Part shown: positions 56,048-64,000 of the stretch, one piece after another
Layout of the letters: every line of letters starts with the position of its first letter
How positions within the stretch are numbered: position 1 is the first letter of the stretch
Source: QHWT01 sp963755695
Lineage (GTDB): Bacteria; Acidobacteriota; Vicinamibacteria; Vicinamibacterales; 2-12-FULL-66-21
Length of the DNA stretch: 64,000 bases
Direction of reading: 5' to 3'
Assembly (NCBI GenBank): GCA_963755695.1
Contig: CAVWLB010000010.1
Coordinates: 2,170,001 to 2,234,000 of the forward strand
Notes under the pieces: model-generated
What the model was told of the DNA's origin: nothing
What the model saw: the letters and a program-made list of their open reading frames with translations, nothing else
Databases searched by the model: none
Made by a program: the position numbers and the translations under genes

Positions 56048-56819
56048 ATGTTCGGACTCGGGGATAAAGTTGCCGTCGTGACCGGTGCGGGATCGGGCAT
56101 CGGGTGGGCGATCGCGAAGCTGTTCGCGCAGCAGGGGGCCGTGCTGGCCGCGCTCGATCGCGACGAGGCGGCAGCAAGCTCGATTGCTGACGCGATCCGC
56201 GATGCCGGCGGCGCCTCGTCGTTCTATGCGTGCGACGTCGGCGACGAATCGGAGGTCGCAGAAACGTTTCGCCGAATCGAGGCTGGCCACCGGCGCATCG
56301 ACATCCTCGTCAACAACGCCGGCATCGCCCACGTCGGATCGATCGAGACGACCTCTCCTGAAGACTTCGATCGACTCTTTCGCGTGAACGTCCGAGGCGT
56401 CTACTTGTGCGCGCGCGCCGCGATTCCGATCATGCTGCGCCAGGGCGGCGGCGTCATCCTCAACATGGCGTCGATCGCCTCGCTGGTCGGGCTTCCCGAT
56501 CGCTTCGCCTATTCGATGACCAAGGGCGCCGTGCTGACGATGACCCGATCGATTGCCGTCGATTACGTGAAGCGGGGCATCCGCTGCAATTGCATCTGTC
56601 CGGCTCGCATCCACACGCCGTTCGTCGACGGCTATCTCGCGACCAACTATCCCGGCCGCGAGGCGGAGATGTTCCGCACGCTCTCCGAGTGCGCAGCCGA
56701 TCGGCCGCATGGGAACGCCCGAGGAGGTCGCGCATCTCGCGCTCTATCTCTGCTCGGACGAGGCCGCTTTCGTCACCGGCCAGGCCTACCCGATCGACGG
56801 CGGAGTGCTCGCCAGATGA
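56048..56819 (+). CDS. Short-chain dehydrogenase of the fucose operon, one frameshift
   Basis: A 256-residue SDR after removing one extra base near 56695 (in the segment SE-C-QPIGRMGTPEEVA). Cofactor loop TGAGSGIGWAI, NNAGI, then catalytic MASIASLVGLPDRFAYSMTKGAV (Ser, Tyr, Lys). The end DEAAFVTGQAYPIDGG is typical. As first gene of the operon it probably serves as L-fucose dehydrogenase or 2-keto-3-deoxy-L-fuconate 4-dehydrogenase; sequence alone does not separate these. The FAH-family gene starts 7 nt downstream. Confidence 0.87.
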
Positions 56820-56826
56820 GGCGCAC

Positions 56827-57690
56827 ATGAAACTGGTTCGCTTCGGCGATCCCGGCCAGGAGCGCCCGGGCGTGCTGCTCGACGACGGCACCCGCGTCGA
56901 CGCCTCGGCGTTCGGCAGCGACTACGACGAGGCGTTCTTCGCGGCAGACGGCCTGCGCTCGCTGCGAGCGGTGGATCGCCCGCGACGCCGCTTCGGCGCC
57001 GCGCGTCGATCCGACGGTCCGCCTCGGACCGCCGATCGCCCGGCCGAGCAAGATCGTCTGCATCGGCCTCAACTTCCGCGACCACGCCGCGGAGAGCGAC
57101 ATGGCGATCCCGGCCGAGCCGGTCATCTTCTTCAAGGCGACGACCGCGCTGGTCGGGCCGAACGATCCGGTCGTCATCCCGCGCGGCGGCACGAAGCTGG
57201 ATTGGGAAGTCGAGCTGGCGGTGGTCATCGGGCGGCGCGCATCGTACGTCGACGGTGGACGAGGCGGACGAGCACGTCGCCGGCTACGCGCTGCACAACG
57301 ACTACTCGGAGCGTAGCTTCCAGCTCGAGCGCGGCGGCCAGTGGGTGAAGGGCAAGAGCGCCGACACCTTCGCGCCGATCGGGCCGTTCCTCGCCACGCG
57401 CGACGAGATGTCCACGATCCGCACGCGCTCGGCATGTGGCTGACCGTCAACGGAACCGTCCGTCAGCAGGGCACGACCGCCAACATGATCTTCGACGTGC
57501 CGACGCTGGTCAGCTACGTGAGCCAGTTCATGACGCTGCTGCCCGGCGACGTGATCAGCACCGGCACGCCCGCCGGCGTCGGGCTCGGCATGAAGCCGGT
57601 GCCCGCTCTACCTGCAGCCCGGCGACGTCGTGGAGCTCGGCATCGACGGCGCTGGGCCGCGCGCGGCAGAGAGTCGTGTCGCATTCATGA
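56827..57690 (+). CDS. FAH-family hydrolase, likely 2,4-diketo-3-deoxy-L-fuconate hydrolase, frameshifted
   Basis: Four insertions (about 56970, 57254, 57606, 57650) and one deletion (about 57412) restore 287 codons. Motifs of the fumarylacetoacetate hydrolase fold: GLNFRDHAAESDMAIPAEPVIFFKA (metal and acid residues), GTKLDWEVELAVVIG (metal Glu) and HNDYSERSFQLERGGQWVKGKSADTF. The C-terminal metal and substrate loop is PTLVSYVSQFMTLLPGDVISTGTPAGVG. In Xanthomonas-type L-fucose breakdown the FAH member hydrolyses 2,4-diketo-3-deoxy-L-fuconate to pyruvate and L-lactate; the neighbours support that role here. Its stop overlaps the mutarotase start. Confidence 0.83.
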
Positions 57691-58093
57691 ACCAGCTACG
57701 TGCTGACGGTCGATCTCAAGGACGATCCGGCCGCGATCGCGACCTACAAGGAGCATCACCAGCGCGTCTGGCCGGAAGTGCTGCGCCAGCCTGCGCAGCG
57801 CCGGCATCCGCGAGATGGAGATCTATCATGCTCGGGCGCCGGCTGGTGATGATTGTCGAGACCGACGGACGCGACATCCGTCGAAGCTTCGCCGCGCACC
57901 GCGCCTCGCACCCGCGGGTCGTCGAATGGGAGACGCTGATGAAGTCGCTGCAGGAGCCGCCGCCGGGCGCGGCGCCGGCGAGTGGTGGGCCGCGATGAAC
58001 CCGGTCTTCCAGTTCGATTTCACCCAAGGCGCTCCTGCGCCGAAGCCTCGCAACGGCGCTGACCGGCCCGGTGATCGATGGAGAGCGAGCTGA
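57687..58093 (+). CDS. RhaM-type sugar mutarotase (L-fucose mutarotase candidate), frameshifted
   Basis: A small beta-alpha barrel dimer read through insertions near 57694, 57787 and 57827 and a deletion near 57975. Reconstructed motifs are YVLTVDLKDDPAAIATYKEHH, QRVWPEVLRSLRSAGIREMEIYMLGRRLVMIVET, HPRVVEWETLMKSLQEP and GEWWAAMNPVFQF. These carry the conserved His, Tyr and tandem Trp of the L-rhamnose/L-fucose mutarotase family. It interconverts sugar anomers to feed the dehydrogenase. At about 134 codons it is slightly long, so the true stop may be hidden by another indel. Confidence 0.82.
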
Positions 58094-59148
58094 CCCAGGC
58101 CTGGCCGAGGCCCTCGCATCCGCGGTCCGATCGTGATCATCGGCGCCGGCGCGATCGTGCGCACCGCGCACCTGCCCGTCTATCGCCGGCTCGGACTATC
58201 CCGTCGCCGGTGTGTTCGACATCAATCACGATGTCGCACGCGAGACGGCAAGCGAGTTCGGCATCGAGCGCGTCTTCCGGTCGCTCGACGAAGCGTGCGC
58301 GAGCGGCGGCGACAGTCTTCGACCTCGCCGTGCCCGGCGATCAGATTCTCCGGCATCCTGGAACGGCTGCCGGAACGGATGCGGCGGTCCTGATGCAGAA
58401 GCCGATGGGCCGCGACCTCGCCGAGGCGCGCGCGCATCCGCCGGTGCGCGCACGACCGCGCGGCTGGTCGCCGCGGTGAACTTCCAGCTGCGCTTCAGCC
58501 CCGGCATGCTGGCGCTCGCACGACCTCATCGAGCGCGGTGAGCTCGGCACGCTCGTCGACATCGACGTCCGCATCGTCATCGACCAGCCGTGGCATCTGT
58601 GGACGTTCCTCGAGCGCGCGCCGCGCCTCGAGGTGCTCTATCACTCGATCCACTACCTCGACGCGATCCGCTGGATTGCCGGAGAGCCGCGGGGCGTGTA
58701 CTGCCGCAGCGTGGCCGCACCCGGACCTGCCGCGGCTGCGCGACACGCGCAGCTCGATCATCCTCGACTACGGCGATCGGATCCGCTGTTCGCTGGTGCT
58801 GAACCACACCCACCGCGCCGGTCCGCGGCACCGCGCGTCGCTGATGCTCGTCGAGGGGACGCGCGGCGCGGCGCGGCTCACGTGGGGCGTGAACCTCTCG
58901 TATCCATCGGGCCCGCCCGACACGATGGAGATCTGCACCGGTGACGAAGCTGGCGCGAGGTGCCGCTGCGCGGCTCGTGGTTCATCGAAGCGTTCGAGGG
59001 GCCGATGTCGAACCTGCAGCGGTTCGTCGCCGGCGAGGATCCCGTCCTGGTGAGCTCGGTCGACGACGCGATCAAGACGATGGCGATTGTCGAGGCGTGC
59101 TACGAGTCGAGCGAGCGCGGCGGAACGCCGATTCCGAAGTGGGAATGA
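58078..59148 (+). CDS. Gfo/Idh/MocA-family oxidoreductase of the fucose operon, frameshifted
   Basis: Read across about eight indels. IVIIGAGAIVRTAHLPVYR is the cofactor loop, VLMQKPMGRDLAEAR the family signature (QKP for EKP), and HLWTFLERAPRLEVLYHSIHYLDAIRWI the substrate segment with catalytic His. The end is VSSVDDAIKTMAIVEACYESS. The start at 58078 is inferred because the first bases are damaged. It is likely a sugar dehydrogenase acting on fucose or on a side intermediate; the classical pathway does not need it, so its role is open. Confidence 0.8.
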
Positions 59149-59162
59149 AGAAGGCTTTAAGT

Positions 59163-59235
59163 CAGCTTCGGGCTTCACGGCTCCGGCTCAGGAGGCCAGA
59201 ATCCCTGGACCGCAGCCTGGAGCCTGGAGCCTGAA
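59163..59235. repeat. Heptamer element inside the operon (GGCTTCA-type / GCCTGGA-type)
   Basis: Units AGCTTCG, GGCTTCA, CGGCTCC and GGCTCAG are followed by GCCTGGA, GCCTGGA and GCCTGAA (59215-59235). The right half is identical over 20 nt to the 26.98-27.0 kb element, and the left-right inverted design is the same. It sits between two codirectional operon genes. Confidence 0.7.
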
Positions 59236-59247
59236 CTCGCAGATCTT

Positions 59248-60098
59248 ATGCCCCGAATCGACGCACACCAGCATTTCTGGCGCTACGACGCCGTCGGAGT
59301 ACGAGTGGATCGACGACTCCATGACGCCCTTGCGGCGCGACTTCCTGCCCGAGGATGCTGCAGAACGAGATGCGCGGCGCGGGCTTCGACGCGATGCGTC
59401 GCGGTGCAGGCGCGGCAGACGCTCGAGGAAACGCGCTGGCTGCTGGCGCTGGCCGACGAGCACCCCTTCATTGCCGGCGTCGTCGGCTGGGTCGATCTGC
59501 AGTCGGACGAACTCGACGCGCAGATCGAGGCCGCTGCGTCATCCGAAGCTCGTCGGCGTCCGCCACATCGTCCAGGCGGAAGCCGACGGCTTTCTCGCGC
59601 GACCCTCGATTCCGCCGGGGTATCGCGCGGCTCGAACGCCACGGCCTGGCCTACGACATCCTGGTCTACGCGCGGCAGCTCCGCGCGGCCATTCGACTTC
59701 GCCTCCGCGTTTCCCGATCAGCGGTTCGTGCTCGATCATCTCGGCAAGCCTGACATCCGCGGCGGCGCGTTCGACGCCTGGCGGCGCGATCTCGATCGCC
59801 TGGCGGCGCTGCCGAACGTCTGGGCCAAGCTGTCGGGGCTGGTGACCGAAGCGGACTGGCGGCGCTGGACGTCGGGCAGAATCTGCATCGCTACGTCGAC
59901 GCCGCGTTCGAGGCTTTGGTGCCGGAACGGCTGATGATCGGGTCCGACTGGCCGGTCTGCACGGTCGCGGGCGACATATCAGCAGGTGCTCGAGGTCGTC
60001 ACGCACAGCTCTGGAGCGGCGGCCGAGCGCGGAACGCGATGCCGTGCTCGGCGGGACCGCAGCAACGGTTCTGGAATCTGCCGATTCCTTCCGTCTGA
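59248..60098 (+). CDS. COG3618 amidohydrolase, likely L-fuconolactonase, frameshifted
   Basis: A TIM-barrel lactonase of the amidohydrolase-2 group, read over about eight indels. The opening MPRIDAHQHFWRYDA supplies the HxH metal pair. YEWIDDSMTPLRRDFLPEDL follows, then AVQARQTLEETRWLLALADEHPFIAGVVGWVDL. KLVGVRHIVQAE provides the next His, FVLDHLGKPDI another, and RLMIGSDWPVCTV the final catalytic Asp. This pattern is characteristic of L-fuconolactonases, which open L-fucono-1,5-lactone. It fits the pathway between the fucose dehydrogenase and fuconate dehydratase. Confidence 0.83.
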
Positions 60099-60175
60099 CC
60101 GTTCACGGCCACGGCGGTCTGGCCGAGGCCCTGGCAAAGGCCCACGCGGAAGCCATACGATCAACTCGAGGCGAC

Positions 60176-61171
60176 ATGAAATCGACGCTGTTCCGATTGC
60201 TGTCTGGAATCGTCGCGCTGGCGATGGCGATGAGCTGCTCGGCGTAAGAGCTCCTCGCCGTCGACACTCAGCATTGCCGTCATCCCCAAGGGCACGTCGC
60301 ACATGTTCTGGCAGAGCATCCACGCCGGCGCCGAGCGCGCGGGCAAGGAGCTCGGCGTCGAGGTCATCTGGCGCGGACCGCTGCGCGAAGACGATCGCGA
60401 CTCGCAGGTCTCGGAAGTCGAAGGCTTCGTCAGCCGCGGCGTGTCCGGCATCGTGCTCGCGCCGCTCGACGAGGCCGCGCTGGTGCGGCCGGTCGCCGAC
60501 GCGATGCGACGCAAGATCCCGGTCGTGATCTTCGACTCCGGGCTGAAGGGCGACGACTACGTCAGCTTCGTCGCGACCGACAACCTCAAGGGCGGACAGC
60601 TTGGCGGCGAGCGCCTGGCCGAGGCCCTGAACGGCAAGGGCAAGGTCGATCCTGCTGCGCTACGCCGAAGGGCACGACAGCACCGCGCAAGCGCGAAGAA
60701 GGGTTCCTCGACGCGATGAAGGCGCACCCCGGCATCGAGGTGGTCAGCTCGAACCAGTACGGCGGCGCCGACGTCGAAGGCGCGTACAAGAGAGCGGAGC
60801 GATCCTCAGCAGCTACAAGAAGCCGGACGGCAGCCTGGGCATCGACGGCATCTTCTGCGCCGAACGAATCAGTCGACGTTTCGCCATGCTGCGCGTGCTC
60901 CAGGACAACGGCTGGGCCGGCAAGGTGAAGTTCGTCGGCTTCGACGCGTCCGACAACCTGGTGAAGGGGCTGCGCGACGGCGCGCTCGACGGCCTCGTCG
61001 TGCAGGATCCGGTGAAGATGGGCTACCTCGGCGGTCAAGACGCATGGTCGCGCACATCAAGGGCCAGCCGGTCGAGCAGCGGATCGACACCGGCGTCCAC
61101 GTCGTGACGCGCGAGAACATGGACGCAGCCGGAGATGAAGGAGCTGCTGCAGCCGGATCTCGTCGAAATGA
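60176..61171 (+). CDS. Periplasmic sugar-binding lipoprotein of an RbsB-type ABC importer, frameshifted
   Basis: The start MKSTLFRLLSGIVALAMAMSC is a lipoprotein signal. The first indel (extra T near 60244) follows immediately. The binding fold is clear: LSIAVIPKGTSHMFWQSIHAGAERAG, EGFVSRGVSGIVLAPLDEAAL, IPVVIFDSGLKGDDYVSFVATDN, GWAGKVKFVGFDAS and GALDGLVVQDPVKMGYLG. It delivers a monosaccharide, probably L-fucose, to the permease. Its stop overlaps the ATPase start once an extra G near 61164 is removed. Confidence 0.84.
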
Positions 61172-62697
61172 TCGACGCAGGGCGCCGTCGCCGCGCTTCG
61201 AGATGCGCGGGATCCGCAAGGCGTTCGGCGCGACCATCGCGCTCGACGGCGTCGACCTCTCCGTCGCCGCCGGGCGAGATCTGCGGGCTCGTCGGCCAGA
61301 ACGGCGCGGGCAAGAGCACGCTGATGGCATCCTCGCCGGCGCGCTGCGCCGGACGCCGGCGAGATGTCGATCGACGGCCAGCCCTACGCGCCGCGGCAGC
61401 CCGCATCGAAGCGCGCCGCGCCGGCGTCGCGATGATCTACCAGGAGCTGTCGCTCGCGCCGCACCTCATCGGTGATGGAGAACATCCTGCTCGGCGTCGA
61501 GCCGATGCGCTTCGGCCTCGTCGATCGGCCGCGGATGCGCGAGATGGCGCGCCGCGCGCTCGCCGAGCTCGGGCACGACGACATTCCGCCCGACGCGATC
61601 GTCGGCAGCGCTCTCGGTGGCCGCGCAGCAGCTCGTCGAGATCGCGCGGGCGCTCGCCGTCGGCTGCCGCGTGCTGGTGCTCGACGAGCCGACGAGCAGC
61701 CTCGGGCGCGCCGACGTCGAGCGGCTGTTCGACCTGCTCCGCCGGCTGAAGGCGCAGGGGCACGCGATCGTCTACATCTCGCACTTCATCGAGGAAGTGA
61801 AGAGGTCGCCGACCGGTTCGTCGTGCTGCGCGACGGCCGCAATGCCGGCGGCGGCGCGACGGCCGACGCCACGCACGACGACGATCGTCGCGCTGATGGT
61901 CGGCGCGGCCGGTCGACGACCTGTTTCCGCGCGTCGCCGCGCCAGCGCGGCGAGCCGATCCTCGAGGTCGACGGCGCTCGAGCCGGGCTCGGCGATCGTT
62001 CACGCTGCATCGCGGCGAGATCCTCGGCATCGCCGGGCTGCTCGGTCGGGCCGCACGCGGCTGCTGCGGACGCTCTTCGGCCTCGAGCCGGTGCGCAAGC
62101 GGGCGCGTGCGCGTCGGCGTGTACTCGGGCGCGGCCGCGACCCGCACGAGCGCTGGCGGCAGGGCATGGGGCTGCTGAGCGAGGATCGCAAGGGCGAAGG
62201 GCTCGCGCTCGGCGCTCGACATCGCCGACAACCTGACGCTGACGCGGCTCTCGCCGTTCGGCCCGGCGGGCTTCGTGTCGCCCGTCGCGTCAGCGACGCG
62301 GCCGCGCGCCGCTGGATCGAGCGAGCTCGAGATCAAGTGCGCCGGCCCGGCGCAGACGGTCGGGCGAGCTGTCCGGCGGCAACCAGCAGAAGGTCGCGAT
62401 CGCGCGGCTGCTGCACCACGACGTCGACGTGCTCGTGCTCGACGAGCCGACGCGCGGCATCGACGTCGGCAGCAAGGCGCAGATCTACCGGCTGATCGAC
62501 GCGCTCGTCGCCGACGTCGCCGGACGCAGGCCGCGAAGCCGTGCTGATGGTCAGCAGCTATCTGCCGGAGCTGCTCGGCCTGTGCGATCGCATCGCGGTC
62601 ATGCGCCGCGGCCGGCTCGGCGCCGCCGCGTGCCGGCTGGACGCATGACCGAGCACGAGCTGATGATGGCGGCCACCGGCGGCGCGCCCGGCCGCAT
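61168..62697 (+). CDS. Double ABC ATPase of a sugar importer (RbsA-like), frameshifted
   Basis: Two fused ABC domains read over many indels. First: FEMRGIRKAFGATIALDGVDL, Walker A GLVGQNGAGKSTL, signature VAAQQLVEIARAL and Walker B VLVLDEPTSSLG. Second: GIAGL (Walker A region), signature LSGGNQQKVAIARLL and Walker B VLVLDEPTRGIDVG. The degenerate first signature and good second one are typical of RbsA/MglA/XylG. The exact end is uncertain because indels merge it with the permease frame. Confidence 0.84.
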
Positions 62698-63634
62698 GAC
62701 GGCGCGCTCGCTGCTCGACGCGCCGGCACGCTCGCTCGGCCTGGTGCTCGTCGCGCTGCATCTTCGGCGCGCTCGTCGGCCCGCAGTTCTTCGCGCCCGC
62801 CAACCTCGAGCTGATGGCGCGGCAGACGGCGATCGTCTGCATCGCCGCCTCGGCATGACGATGGTGATCGTCGCCGGCGGCATCGATCTGTCGGTCGGCT
62901 CGATCATCGCGCTGAGCACGGTGGTCATCGCGCTGCTGCTGCGCGACGGACGTCAGCCCGCTGCTCGCGGCGCTCGGCGCGGTCGCGGCCGGCGCGCTCT
63001 GCGGCCTGGTCAACGGCGTGCTGATCACCCAGCTGCGGGTCGTGCCGTTCATCGTCACGCTCGGGACGATGCTGGTCGATCCGCGGCGCGGCGAAGGGAC
63101 TGGCGGAGGAGCGGCGGATCGAAGCGCCGGCGACCTGGCTGAACGATCTGCTGCGGGTGCCGCGCGGCGGCGCGCTGCTGCCGTCCGGGATCTGGGCGGT
63201 GATCGCGCTCGCGCTGATCGTCGCCGGGCGTGCTGCGCTACACGCGCTTCGGCCGGCACGTGTTCGCGATCGGCTCGAACGAGCGCACGGCGCGGCTGTG
63301 CGGCGTCGCGATCACGCGGACGAAGATCGTCGTCTACACGCTGTCGGCGGCGTTCGCCGGCGTTCGCCGGGCTGCTGCAGTTCTCGAAGCTGTCGGTCGG
63401 CGATCCGACGGTGGCGGTCGGCCTCGAGCTCGACGTGATCGCCGCGGTGATCATCGGCGGCGGCAGCCTGCTCGGCGGACGCGGCACGGTCGCCGGCACG
63501 ATCATCGGCGCCGCGATCATGACGGTCATTCAGATCGGCTGCTCGCAGAAGGGGCTGGCGAACTGGGTCCAGCAGATCGTCACCGGCGGCATCATCGTCG
63601 CGGCGGTCGCGCTGGATCGCTGCGATTCGGCTGA
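62696..63634 (+). CDS. Inner-membrane permease of the sugar ABC importer (RbsC-like), frameshifted
   Basis: A multi-helix permease read across about seven indels. Family motifs: IVCIAALGMTMVIVAGGIDLSVGSIIALS, LCGLVNGVLITQLRVVPFIVTLGTML, FAIGSNERTARLCGVAITRTKIVVYTLSA, and ELDVIAAVIIGGGSLLGGRGTVAGTIIGA with the coupling glycines. These are diagnostic of RbsC-class monosaccharide permeases. It pairs with the two preceding gene products. The true end is the TGA at 63632-63634 after LDRLRFG. Confidence 0.84.
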
Positions 63635-63677
63635 CCGGCCAGCGACGTGACGAGCACCGACGTAAGCATCGAATGAC

Positions 63678-64000
63678 ATGAAGATTCGCGATCTCGAGAT
63701 CCTCGACCTGCGCTTTCCGACGTCGCGCACCAACGCCGGCACCGACGCGATGCACCCGGATCCGGACTACTCCGCCGCCTACGTCATCCTCGAAGACCGA
63801 CGGCGGACCTCGAGGGACACGGCTTCACGTTCACGATCGGCCGCGGCAACGAGGTCTGCGCCGCGGCGATCCGCGCGTTCCGTCATCTCGTCGTCGGCCG
63901 AACGCTCGAGGAGATCACCGCCGGACCCGGCGGCGTTCTGGCGCGCGCTCGCGTCGGAGATCGCAGCTGCGCTGGCTCGGCCCCGAGAAGGGCGTCATCC
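63678..64000 (+). CDS. Enolase-superfamily L-fuconate dehydratase, partial at right edge, frameshifted
   Basis: The N-terminal part of an enolase-superfamily acid-sugar dehydratase. ATG 63678 starts KIRDLEILDLRFPTSRTNAGTDAM, HPDPDYSAAYVILE follows, and after an indel GHGFTFTIGRGNEVCAAAIRAF and LVVGRTLEEI; then LRWLGPEKGVI at the edge. These phrases are characteristic of L-fuconate dehydratases (capping domain with TIGRGNEV). It converts L-fuconate to 2-keto-3-deoxy-L-fuconate. The catalytic barrel lies beyond the window. Confidence 0.85.
   Translation, partial: MKIRDLEILDLRFPTSRTNAGTDAMHPDPDYSAAYVILEDRRRTSRDTASRSRSAAATRSAPRRSARSVISSSAERSRRSPPDPAAFWRALASEIAAALARPREGRH

Noticed and set aside
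56690..64000. Programmed ribosomal frameshifting or a decayed operon
   Set aside because: The slips are far too many, have no slippery heptamer pattern, affect all genes alike and leave motifs and junctions intact. Consensus error explains them better.

Overview
The window is GC-rich, densely coded bacterial DNA. It most resembles an Acidobacteriota genome, probably of the Vicinamibacteria type. The markers are an Oar-like TonB receptor with an N-terminal carboxypeptidase-regulatory domain, a lone 799-residue MacB/FtsX permease of the acidobacterial ADOP kind, two PQQ/beta-propeller proteins, and many secreted proteins with DUF labels (DUF1080, DUF6807, DUF2911, DUF5107, DUF4091, DUF6454). 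Taxonomy is inferred from gene content. No rRNA, tRNA, CRISPR array, phage or transposase was found.

Layout. 0-5 kb: TonB receptor (cut by the left edge), its divergent GntR regulator and a metallo-beta-lactamase-fold protein. 5-9.5 kb: a divergon around a perfect palindrome, with DUF1080, Gfo/Idh dehydrogenase and cupin on the minus strand and DUF6807 plus a pita-bread (M24-like) protein on the plus strand. 9.5-11.1 kb: a deiodinase-like protein with an in-frame TGA (candidate selenocysteine), a DUF4375 protein and a VOC protein. 11.3-14.8 kb: a cytochrome c/propeller protein, a cupin and a DUF3667 membrane protein. 14.8-17.6 kb: a malonate activation and uptake pair (matB, matC). 18-24 kb: lipoprotein, TPR protein, DUF2911 protein, PQQ-repeat protein and ADOP permease. 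23.9-28.3 kb: a three-gene oxidoreductase operon and an amidohydrolase. 28.4-38.3 kb: PQQ dehydrogenase, DUF5107-TPR protein, DUF4091 fusion and GH13 amylase. 38.5-48 kb: DinB, SRPBCC/ArsR pair, DUF6454, two sulfatases, UvrA and a nucleotidyltransferase. 48-51.4 kb: aldolase and sugar-acid dehydratase pair, then a PEP-CTERM protein. 51.9-64 kb: S9 peptidase, SDR and Zn-dehydrogenase on the minus strand, facing a plus-strand operon that matches non-phosphorylative L-fucose breakdown with its own RbsABC-type importer.

Working together. The right-hand operon supplies uptake (ABC importer), mutarotase, dehydrogenases, fuconolactonase, fuconate dehydratase and a diketo-acid hydrolase. The two sulfatases and the secreted sugar-active proteins would fit upstream attack on sulfated or complex glycans. 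The same 16-bp operator (ACTTTAGCGYTAAAGT) lies at 7.28 kb and 55.98 kb, predicting one regulator for the DUF1080/DUF6807 divergon and the fucose operon.

Data quality. Several stretches (single sites at 0.44, 6.9 and 47.7 kb; bursts at 31.0-32.35, 34.2-36.4, 52.4-54.7 and 56.7-64 kb) carry single-base indels, mostly insertions. They break genes whose three-frame translations are otherwise intact. I treat these as probable consensus errors, so broken genes are annotated as whole genes.

Intergenic DNA holds two repeat types: heptamer-based short tandem repeats at six or more sites, and short hairpins with a fixed TCT..AGA centre, covarying arms and a CTACA flank.
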